From Candidatus Auribacterota bacterium (GTDB lineage Bacteria > Auribacterota > JAFGBW01): DNA of 15,096 nt. Of this stretch, positions 6,907 to 13,468 are shown one piece after another. Every line of letters begins with the position of its first letter. Within the stretch, counting starts at the first letter, position 1. Under the pieces are notes generated by a model, which ran no database searches, was not told the DNA's origin, and saw only the letters and a program-made list of their open reading frames with translations. The stretch lies in contig JAFGBW010000283.1 of the NCBI GenBank assembly GCA_016932965.1, forward strand, positions 1-15,096, read 5' to 3'. Position numbers and translations under genes: made by a program.

Positions 6907-9072
6907 ATGAAAAAGTTAATTTATTTACTGGGCATATTATTTGCTGTTTCGGGCGCAGGGTTTTCCCAAGTGTCAGAAGGTAGCAGTAGTATTGAAGAAG
7001 GATTGGAGTATTTGTTATTTCAGGAGGTCCCCGCTACAATCGCATCAAAAGTGGAAGAAAAAGCCGATACCGTTCCTGCCATCGTCACGGTCATATCAGC
7101 GGAAGAAATGCAGCGCCGCGGCATCAAGACTATTTCAGAAGCTCTGCAAAGAGTGCCGGGCTTTTTCCCGTCAAGACAGGTTTTTCATGATGATTTACTC
7201 GGAGTGAGGGGGTATTTTTATCACTGCAATGATAAGATCGTTTTATTGCTGGATGGACATAACATATCAAGATTCGGCTGGCTCTCCGTTCAAACGGGGG
7301 ATTTGGATGAGGTCATGTCTTTGGATAAAGTGGCCAGGATAGAAGTGATTCACGGACCCGGGTCCATTGTCTGGGGTGATAATGCATTGCTGACAGTCAT
7401 CAACGTTGTCACAAAGAATCCAAGAGACATCGACGGATTGAAAATCAAGGGAGCATACGGCGATCATGCTGACGGCGGCGGAAAAACGCAAATTGCCTCG
7501 GCCATTTACGGGAAAGAATTGAGTGAGAAGAATAGTATCATGGTGAGTTTCAATGTTCCTGTTGTCGATGGCTGGACCAGTCACGATTATTCATCCTGGA
7601 TGCGGAAAGTCGTATTGGATGAAGTGACGGTGGACAATTTCAATAATGAAGTGTTGACTTATGAATATTACGGAAAAGCCAATATCGGAACATGGTCCCT
7701 CTGGTTCAGAGCCATGAATTCCCATCAAAAGATCGTCAATCACCAGTACCCGGCATCCACAGCGAAATTTGAAGATGACTGGGACTATTCGCCTCAGGTG
7801 TTTACCATGGTCAGCAAAAAATCCCTGGAATTTAACGATGAGTTCAAGGCGGATTTTGAACTGGGTTTTGACAGGTATCATTTTACGGGATACGGACAGT
7901 CCTGGGGCGGAGGCAATGATAATGTGGGGAGTCGCGAAGCTGTCAATATGTGCATGGATCATAATGTATTGAACACCAGTTTGGATTTTAATTACACCAA
8001 ACTGCAAGATCACACGATCCGTTTTGGTTTTGAATACATCCTGCAGCAGTTTGAGTCTTCCCGTATCACGCCTATCGATTTGAGTTATTCATCCCCGAAT
8101 TACAATACGGCGACTCCTGTCGGTTATGTCGGCGCATTATGGGACCCGGGAAATGATCAGACCGGCGCTCTCTATATCACGGATGCCTGGAAAATAACCC
8201 CCAATTTCCGTTTGCATTACGGTTCCAGGGCGGAATGGAATGATGTCAGGGATGACGGGAACATTGTTTTTTCTCCACGTGTAGGTCTTATTTTCAATAC
8301 TGAGGATGAAAAACTAATCGGCAAATTGCTTTATAATACAGGCTACAGAAGAGCGACCTGGTGGCAGTCAAACTGGGCCTATGGACTCATGGGCAGGACA
8401 GACTGGTTTGTTGAAGATCCGGAATATGTCAATAGTTATGATCTGCAGATCATTTGGAACATGCTGGATAGGACCAAATTGAATCTGACCATTTTCACTC
8501 AAAAGGTGGAAAATATCATATTGAGTGGTAATGCTCAGGGTAAACCCGGCTGGCTTAATGCGGGTGATTTTGAGTCGAATGGAATAGAAATGAGTTTTGA
8601 TGTTGGATTTGGAAAGAATAACTTCACTGGTATCAATCTGGCATGGCTGAATGATTCGAAATTTGTTGCCACCTATCCGACTGTCAATGAACTTGCGTTC
8701 AATAACGCGGATGGAACATTTCTTGATTACCCGGGGCTCATGGCAAACGCTTATGTGAACATCATGTGGACTGATCATATTTATTCTGATTTAACAGTCC
8801 GCTATCTTTCACAATGGCCTGGTCGTGAACTCCTTACTCCCGGTTCTCTTGGTGTGCCTGCCGCCAATAATCAAGAAGTGGAGATCAATAATATCTATTA
8901 TCTGGATTTGGTTCTGGGGGCAAAAGGATTGTTGGATAATAGGTTTGATATTGCCTTACGGGTCAGAAATCTATTGAACAATAGAGACAGAGTCCCCCAG
9001 GGGCAAGGGGATCATGATTTATATGAGCCGGAACCCAGATACATTGAAGTAAGTGCCGGTTATAAGTTCTGA
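6907..9072 (+). CDS. TonB-dependent outer-membrane receptor
   Basis: The 721-residue product is an outer-membrane gated beta-barrel that imports a scarce ligand such as a metal chelate, vitamin or sugar with energy from TonB-ExbBD. Residues 1-20 form a Sec signal peptide (MKKLIYLLGILFAVSGAGFS) with likely cleavage before Gln21. The plug domain covers about 55-170, with VPAIVTVISAEEMQRRG, then LLGVRGY at 97-103, VLLLDGHNI at 112-120, and RIEVIHGPGSIVWGDNALLTVINVVTK at 144-170, a textbook plug ending. The remainder alternates Tyr/Trp-rich strands typical of the 22-strand barrel and ends in an aromatic residue (GYKF). The segment LLFQEVPATIASKVEE before the plug resembles the N-terminus of CirA/BtuB-type receptors. 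AAAGGAAAG before 6907 is the ribosome site. No TonB, ExbB or periplasmic binding gene is adjacent, and the ligand cannot be named. Confidence 0.92.
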   Translation: MKKLIYLLGILFAVSGAGFSQVSEGSSSIEEGLEYLLFQEVPATIASKVEEKADTVPAIVTVISAEEMQRRGIKTISEALQRVPGFFPSRQVFHDDLLGVRGYFYHCNDKIVLLLDGHNISRFGWLSVQTGDLDEVMSLDKVARIEVIHGPGSIVWGDNALLTVINVVTKNPRDIDGLKIKGAYGDHADGGGKTQIASAIYGKELSEKNSIMVSFNVPVVDGWTSHDYSSWMRKVVLDEVTVDNFNNEVLTYEYYGKANIGTWSLWFRAMNSHQKIVNHQYPASTAKFEDDWDYSPQVFTMVSKKSLEFNDEFKADFELGFDRYHFTGYGQSWGGGNDNVGSREAVNMCMDHNVLNTSLDFNYTKLQDHTIRFGFEYILQQFESSRITPIDLSYSSPNYNTATPVGYVGALWDPGNDQTGALYITDAWKITPNFRLHYGSRAEWNDVRDDGNIVFSPRVGLIFNTEDEKLIGKLLYNTGYRRATWWQSNWAYGLMGRTDWFVEDPEYVNSYDLQIIWNMLDRTKLNLTIFTQKVENIILSGNAQGKPGWLNAGDFESNGIEMSFDVGFGKNNFTGINLAWLNDSKFVATYPTVNELAFNNADGTFLDYPGLMANAYVNIMWTDHIYSDLTVRYLSQWPGRELLTPGSLGVPAANNQEVEINNIYYLDLVLGAKGLLDNRFDIALRVRNLLNNRDRVPQGQGDHDLYEPEPRYIEVSAGYKF

Positions 9073-9144
9073 TCACCAGATGTTCATCAATAGCAAGAGC
9101 CTGTCGGATCGCCGAAAAAATCGGTTCTGATTGGTTGGAATATA

Positions 9145-9184
9145 AAAGCCAGCGGTTTGAGAAATCAGGCCGCTGGCTTTTTTT
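9145..9184 (+). terminator. Rho-independent terminator of the TonB receptor gene
   Basis: AAAGCCAGCGG (9145-9155) pairs perfectly with CCGCTGGCTTT (9170-9180) across a 14-nt loop, and the T-run continues to 9184. The hairpin is GC-rich in its core and is a strong terminator 72 nt after the stop codon. The A-tract on the left could allow some function in the reverse direction. Confidence 0.9.
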
Positions 9185-9258
9185 ATTGGACCGTAAGCCC
9201 GCAGAGGATTTTTTAACCAGGATAGATTCATTTTTTATTTATTATCTTTTCGGAAGAA

Positions 9259-9852
9259 ATGATATATTTTCTCTCATTTGACGGGAAACCAATGAAACGG
9301 ACTTTTGATATAATGCTTTCTATTCTGGCATGCCTTGTTCTGGGCATTCCCATGCTGATCATTGCCTTGATCATTCATTGGACATCCAAAGGTCAGGTGT
9401 TACACTGGTCGGAGCGGATTGGTCGATATAATGAAATTTTTTTTATGCCCAAGTTTAGAACCATGCGGATAGATACCCCTCAGGTGGCCACGCATCTTTT
9501 ATCTGATCCGGACCAATGGATCACACCGATCGGACGTTTTTTAAGAAAACACAGTCTAGATGAGCTGCCTCAGTTATGGAATATTTTGAAAGGGGACATG
9601 AGTTTTGTCGGCCCCAGACCGGCTCTCTTCAATCAGGAAGATCTGATAGATTTGAGAACCAAAGAAGGTATCCATCAAATTGTACCGGGACTGACGGGCC
9701 TTGCCCAAATCAAGGGACGGGACCATCTTACCATTCCAGAGAAGGTGGAATGGGACAAGGAATACCTTCGTTGCAGGTCATTTTGGTTTGATCTGAAAAT
9801 CCTTTTTTTTACTTTTTTTAAGGTGGCGAAAAAAGAAGGAATAAGACATTAG
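9259..9852 (+). CDS. Bacterial sugar transferase (PglC/WcaJ-type phosphoglycosyl transferase)
   Basis: This enzyme transfers a sugar-1-phosphate from a UDP-sugar to undecaprenyl phosphate on the inner face of the cytoplasmic membrane. That is the first membrane step of O-antigen, capsule or glycoprotein glycan assembly. The protein is 197 residues, the minimal monotopic PGT size with no extra N-terminal helices (WcaJ has five). It has MKRTFDIMLS and one re-entrant hydrophobic helix (about 17-40), PKFRTM (64-69), the catalytic Asp101-Glu102 pair in SLDELPQLWN, GDMSFVGPRP (112-121) and PGLTGLAQIKGRD (143-155). The ATG at 9292 is an alternative start that would begin the protein at MKRTFDI, the usual N-terminus of the family; neither start has a strong ribosome site. 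It is the first gene of the glycan module and is cut off from the next by an AT-rich element. The sugar substrate cannot be read from sequence; di-N-acetylbacillosamine or another amino-sugar would fit the neighbours. Confidence 0.9.
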   Translation: MIYFLSFDGKPMKRTFDIMLSILACLVLGIPMLIIALIIHWTSKGQVLHWSERIGRYNEIFFMPKFRTMRIDTPQVATHLLSDPDQWITPIGRFLRKHSLDELPQLWNILKGDMSFVGPRPALFNQEDLIDLRTKEGIHQIVPGLTGLAQIKGRDHLTIPEKVEWDKEYLRCRSFWFDLKILFFTFFKVAKKEGIRH

Positions 9853-9858
9853 AATGAT

Positions 9859-10003
9859 CAATTGAGAATTTAGAATTGAGAATGGAGAAAGATTCGTTTA
9901 AAAAAATAGGATTCGTATTATTTGTTTTGCAGGGTATGTTATTAAATTGAAGTAATGAATTTTTCTATATAATTATTAATTCTAAATTTGTAATTCAAAA
10001 TTG
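9859..10003. mobile_element. Putative 145-bp MITE-like fold-back element
   Basis: The 25 bases at 9859-9883 match the reverse complement of 9979-10003 at 19 of 25 positions without gaps; both start CAATT and end GAAT. The interior is AT-rich and non-coding. The left arm also contains a 14-bp tandem repeat (9860-9873 and 9874-9887, 12 of 14 identical, unit AATTGAGAAT plus four). No flanking target-site duplication was found. It may be a non-autonomous mobile element or a dispersed intergenic repeat; a copy elsewhere in the genome would decide. Confidence 0.45.
9947..9973 (+). promoter_or_regulatory. Possible promoter inside the fold-back element
   Basis: A perfect -10 hexamer TATAAT (9968-9973) lies 15 nt after TTGAAG (9947-9952). 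The spacing is shorter than the usual 16-18 nt, so this is a weak call. If active, it would drive the dehydratase and aminotransferase genes from within the element, with a leader of about 65 nt. Confidence 0.25.
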
Positions 10004-10046
10004 TTGGATGATGCCCAAAGATTCATTTAGGGAGACTCTCTGAATC

Positions 10047-11912
10047 ATGTTGTCGAAATTACGGCTTGTATGGATGGCTATAGTTGATTTGATTTTATTG
10101 AATGTAGCGCTGCTCATGGCATTCATGATCCGTTTTGACTGGAAGCTGCCTGCAGAAGTCTTGCATGCATACCGTTCGCTCATTCTGCTCGCGAGCATTG
10201 GGCGGCTGGGGATTTTTTATTTTTTTGGCCTGTATCGATGGTCCTTTCGTTATGCGAGTTTGAGTGAAGCCATACGGATTTTCCAGTCTGTTTCGACCGG
10301 AACGCTTTTTCTCATTTCATACAGTTTTTTTATGCATTATTCGTATATCGGACGTTCAGTCCTGCTTATCGATTTGTTATTATGTCTGTTTTTGATTGCC
10401 GCCTTTCGTTTCGTCTTCAGGCTGCATATCAAAATCCAATGGAAAAAACCGGTCGTAATTTCAATCCCTGTCCTCATTGTGGGAGCCGGAGACGCGGGAG
10501 CCATGGTGGCAAGGGAACTTGTGAATGAAAAAAGTAAGAGATATATGCCTTTGGGTTTTGTGGATGACGATCCCATGAAAAAAAGAGTCCATATTCATGG
10601 ACTGCAGGTACTCGGGAACTTTAAAGAGATATCCCGTATCGTCAGGGAAAATAAAGTGGAAGAGATCATCATCGCTTTGCCCAATCCTTCCGGTAAGGAA
10701 ATCAGGGATCTGATTTCCTCCTGCCGAGACGGAGGCAGTGTTGTTAAATTCAAAATCATTCCGGATCTTCAGAATCTTTTGTCAGGCAAGGTGGAGTTAA
10801 AAAAATTCCGGGATGTCAAACCCGAGGATTTACTGGGCAGACAGGAGGTTCCCATTGACACGACGGAGGTCAAATCATTTTTGGAAGACAAGGTGGTATT
10901 GATCACGGGTGCGGCCGGCTCTATCGGGTCCGAATTGGCAAGGCAGGCCGCTCAGTTTCATCCCAGTCTTCTGCTTCTGTGGGATCACAATGAAAACGAA
11001 ATGTTTTTTCTTCAGTTGGAGTTGAAAAAGAAATATCCCCGGCTTCAATTTTTTTCTATCATCGGAGACATACGGGAAATTGGATTGTTAAAATATATTT
11101 TTTCAACATACCGGCCCCATGTTGTGTTTCATGCAGCTGCCCATAAACACGTGCCTTTGATGGAGGAAAATCCGGCTGCCGCAGTGCGGAACAACATCAT
11201 TGCCACGCGTAATCTGGTTTATGCTTCGGAGCATTACAAAGTCGAGAGGTTCGTTCTCATATCCACAGATAAGGCGGTCAATCCAACCAGTGTGATGGGG
11301 GTCACCAAACGAATCACGGAAATGCTTTTACAGGCCAAAGCGCAAACCAGCCGCACCAAATTCATGGCTGTCCGGTTCGGTAATGTGATCGGTTCGAACG
11401 GGAGCGTGGTGCAGGTCTTTAAAAAACAGATCGAGGAAGGTCGCTCCCTGACCGTGACTCATCCGGACATTAGAAGATATTTCATGATGGTCAATGAAGC
11501 CGTTCAATTGGTTCTTCAGGCTGGGGGTATCGGAAAAGGAGGGGAAATATTCATTCTGGACATGGGGGAACAAATTAAAATCGTGGATCTGGCCGTCAAT
11601 CTCATTGCTCTTTCAGGCCTGGAATTGGATAAGGATATCTCAATCGAATATACCGGACTCCGTCCGGGAGAAAAATTATATGAGGAAGTGCTCCATGATA
11701 TGGAACATGACCAGGCCACGCATCATAATAAAATTTTTATCGCCCAGCCTGAACCGTACAATCTGAATCAGTTGAAGAAGGATATCGAGGAATTGAAAAA
11801 TTTATCTGATAGAATGGATGAAGCAGGGATATTGAGAAAGATGAAAGAGATGGTCCCCAGTTACCGGCCGACTCTTTTAGAAGCAAATACGAAATGGAGT
11901 GTCGCAACATGA
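10047..11912 (+). CDS. Membrane-bound nucleotide-sugar 4,6-dehydratase/epimerase (CapD/WbpM/PglF family)
   Basis: The 621-residue protein belongs to the large SDR family that dehydrates UDP-GlcNAc or UDP-GalNAc to the 4-keto-6-deoxy sugar. Four N-terminal membrane segments (about 10-30, 44-62, 78-98, 104-125) anchor it. A first Rossmann domain carries VGAGDAGAMVA (145-155), and the catalytic SDR domain carries LITGAAGSIGSE (285-296), HAAAHKHVPLME (362-373), STDKAVNPTSVMGVTKR (406-422) and RFGNVIGSNGSV (443-454). As in WbpM-type enzymes, the usual SDR tyrosine is replaced by Met (Met417) in the Met-x3-Lys arrangement with Lys421. The length equals that of the full WbpM/PglF form. Its stop codon overlaps the next start as ATGA, so product and aminotransferase are probably made together. 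The product sugar (PglF-type 4-keto or an epimerised form) is not determined by sequence. No clear Shine-Dalgarno is seen (GGGAGACTC is about 10 nt away). Confidence 0.92.
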   Translation: MLSKLRLVWMAIVDLILLNVALLMAFMIRFDWKLPAEVLHAYRSLILLASIGRLGIFYFFGLYRWSFRYASLSEAIRIFQSVSTGTLFLISYSFFMHYSYIGRSVLLIDLLLCLFLIAAFRFVFRLHIKIQWKKPVVISIPVLIVGAGDAGAMVARELVNEKSKRYMPLGFVDDDPMKKRVHIHGLQVLGNFKEISRIVRENKVEEIIIALPNPSGKEIRDLISSCRDGGSVVKFKIIPDLQNLLSGKVELKKFRDVKPEDLLGRQEVPIDTTEVKSFLEDKVVLITGAAGSIGSELARQAAQFHPSLLLLWDHNENEMFFLQLELKKKYPRLQFFSIIGDIREIGLLKYIFSTYRPHVVFHAAAHKHVPLMEENPAAAVRNNIIATRNLVYASEHYKVERFVLISTDKAVNPTSVMGVTKRITEMLLQAKAQTSRTKFMAVRFGNVIGSNGSVVQVFKKQIEEGRSLTVTHPDIRRYFMMVNEAVQLVLQAGGIGKGGEIFILDMGEQIKIVDLAVNLIALSGLELDKDISIEYTGLRPGEKLYEEVLHDMEHDQATHHNKIFIAQPEPYNLNQLKKDIEELKNLSDRMDEAGILRKMKEMVPSYRPTLLEANTKWSVAT

Positions 11913-13015
11913 TGCCTTTTATTGACTTGCAGAGGCAGTATCAGAAATACAAGGATGAAATTCATGCGCAGATGGAGACGGTTCTGAATGCTTCAGCTTA
12001 TATCATGGGGCCGAAAATGAAGGAGTTAGAGGAGACTCTATCCGGTTATGTCGGAGTGAAGCATGCCCTAGCGGTTTCCTCAGGAACGGACGCACTTTTG
12101 ATCAGCCTCATGGCTTTGGGCATCAAAGCAGGAGATGAAGTGATCACATCGGCCTTTTCCTTTTTTGCTTCCTGCGAAGTGATTTCCTTTCTGAACGCGA
12201 AACCTGTTTTTGTGGATATTGATCCGGTCACTTATAATATCAATCCGGATCAGATTGAAAGTAAAATCACGAAAAATACGAAGGCCATCATGCCGGTATC
12301 ATTGTACGGTCAATGCGCTGATTTTGAAAAGATCAATTCCATAGGCCGAAAATACGATCTTCCGGTTATCGAGGATGCTTGCCAGTCTTTTGGGGCAACG
12401 TGCGCAAAAGGCCGTTCCTGCGGATTATCCTCTCTAGGCTGCACTTCATTTTTTCCCTCCAAACCACTTGGATGCTATGGAGATGGAGGGATGATTTTTA
12501 CCAATGATTCTTCCCTGGCTGAAAAAATGTACATGATCCGGGCTCATGGGCAAAAGGAGCGATATCGGCATGATTGTATCGGTGTGAACGGGAGACTGGA
12601 TGCGCTCCAGGCCGCCGTGCTTTTGGGGAAGTGGCCGCATTTCGAAGAGGAAGTCCGGCTTCGGAATCAATTGGGACAGGAATTGAAGGAGGAATTGAAA
12701 AAAATAATGGGAGTGATCGTTCCTGAAACCGCTTCCGGAAACAGCCATGTGTATGCGCAATTTTCTATCCAGGTTGAGAGCCGCGATGCTTTTGCCGCTT
12801 CCCTGCAGAAAATGGGCGTGCCTACAGCGGTTCATTATCCGGTTCCGCTTCCTTTCCAGCCGGTGTATGAGTCCATGGGATTCAAAAAGGGTGATTTTCC
12901 TGTCTCGGAAGACGTGGCTGGAAGAATCATCAGTCTGCCTTTCCATCCTTTTCTGACTCAAGAAGAACGCCATTTTATTGTTTCCTGTGTTCAACAGGCC
13001 TTATCACTCGTTTAA
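11909..13015 (+). CDS. DegT/DnrJ/EryC1-family PLP sugar aminotransferase (WbpE-like)
   Basis: This enzyme converts a keto-sugar nucleotide to the amino-sugar with pyridoxal phosphate and usually glutamate. Numbered from 11909, the 368-residue protein has SSGTDALL (57-64), GDEVIT (75-80), FVDIDPVTYN (101-110), SLYGQCADF (131-139), EDACQSFGA (155-163), and the PLP lysine Lys185 in TSFFPSKPLGCYGDGG. GVPTAVHYPVPLPFQP and SLPFHPFL follow near the end. These strings closely resemble WbpE of Pseudomonas aeruginosa and WlbC of Bordetella, which aminate C3 of UDP-3-keto-GlcNAcA. The neighbour is instead a 4,6-dehydratase, which would call for C4 amination (PglE-like), so the substrate is unresolved. 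An in-frame ATG at 11894 is possible, but GGAG at 11896-11899 lies 9 nt before 11909 and that ATG overlaps the upstream TGA, the standard translational-coupling arrangement. Confidence 0.9.
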   Translation: MMPFIDLQRQYQKYKDEIHAQMETVLNASAYIMGPKMKELEETLSGYVGVKHALAVSSGTDALLISLMALGIKAGDEVITSAFSFFASCEVISFLNAKPVFVDIDPVTYNINPDQIESKITKNTKAIMPVSLYGQCADFEKINSIGRKYDLPVIEDACQSFGATCAKGRSCGLSSLGCTSFFPSKPLGCYGDGGMIFTNDSSLAEKMYMIRAHGQKERYRHDCIGVNGRLDALQAAVLLGKWPHFEEEVRLRNQLGQELKEELKKIMGVIVPETASGNSHVYAQFSIQVESRDAFAASLQKMGVPTAVHYPVPLPFQPVYESMGFKKGDFPVSEDVAGRIISLPFHPFLTQEERHFIVSCVQQALSLV

Positions 13016-13135
13016 TAAGGAAATACAGGTGTCTGCTGAAAACCTATGATGTGAGCAGATCTAACAGCAGCTGCAAGAAAATCATGAGAGCAAAGCAGGA
13101 ATTCAGGAAACAGAGCAGCTATTTTATTCTTTTTT

Positions 13136-13167
13136 GACGTTTGGATTCGACGGCAGTAACGTCTTTT
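13136..13167 (+). other. Hairpin with tmRNA-5'-end-like motif
   Basis: GACGTT (13136-13141) and AACGTC (13158-13163) form a 6-bp stem around GGATTCGACGG, with TTTT after it. The string GACGTT...GGATTCGAC is similar to the start of Bacillus-type tmRNA, but the expected 5' G-run is replaced by T and there is no downstream T-arm. It could equally be a weak terminator for the glycan operon. Confidence 0.2.
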
Positions 13168-13417
13168 GCTTACAGCAGATGAAAAGGGCCTAAGAAAGAA
13201 CTGTGAATCATCGTTACGAACAGGGATTTCCTGTAGTTTGCTGTCGAGAGAGATTCAATTGATGGAGTGTGTAAGACCGGAAAAAAGGATAGACGTAACT
13301 ATCAGCTATCTATTTAGTTACAGGGAAATTGCATATGGCAGTACATTTTCGTATTGCTTAGCTGCTAAAAATCCTTTATATTATTTGTTCTTTTTATCAT
13401 TCTATCATGGAACAACT

Positions 13418-13436
13418 GCCGCTTGAAGATGGCGGC
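13418..13436 (+). promoter_or_regulatory. GC-rich hairpin upstream of EF-G
   Basis: GCCGC (13418-13422) pairs with GCGGC (13432-13436) around TTGAAGATG, about 18 nt before the EF-G Shine-Dalgarno. It could affect translation initiation or act as a leader structure; at five base pairs the support is weak. Confidence 0.25.
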
Positions 13437-13468
13437 TTGGTTAAGGATTAAATCAGAAGGATCAGAAA

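Larger units (their letters stand above)
13016..13468. other. 453-bp region without a convincing gene
   Basis: No protein family or RNA gene was recognised with confidence. Visible pieces are a TCTGCT/AGCAGA inverted repeat (13032-13059), a GACGTT/AACGTC hairpin followed by TTTT (13136-13167), a GTAACT/AGTTAC pair near 13297-13322, and a GCCGC/GCGGC hairpin (13418-13436) just before the EF-G ribosome site. The bases GGATTCGACGG at 13143-13153 match the conserved 5' end of tmRNA, but no matching 3' acceptor/T-arm was found. An 86-codon open frame (13166-13426) has no family features and I treat it as spurious. Confidence 0.5.

Noticed and set aside
9850-10012. Target-site duplication flanking the fold-back element
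   Set aside because: ATGAT occurs at 9854-9858 and 10008-10012, but the right copy is not directly adjacent to the inverted repeat end, so it is not evidence of transposition.
13166-13426. 86-codon plus-strand open frame between the aminotransferase and EF-G
   Set aside because: It has no recognisable domain, lacks a ribosome site, and has irregular composition; it looks like a chance frame in non-coding DNA.
13136-13468. Complete tmRNA (ssrA) gene
   Set aside because: Only a 5'-like motif is present; no T-arm, acceptor partner strand, CCA end or tag with stop codon could be found.
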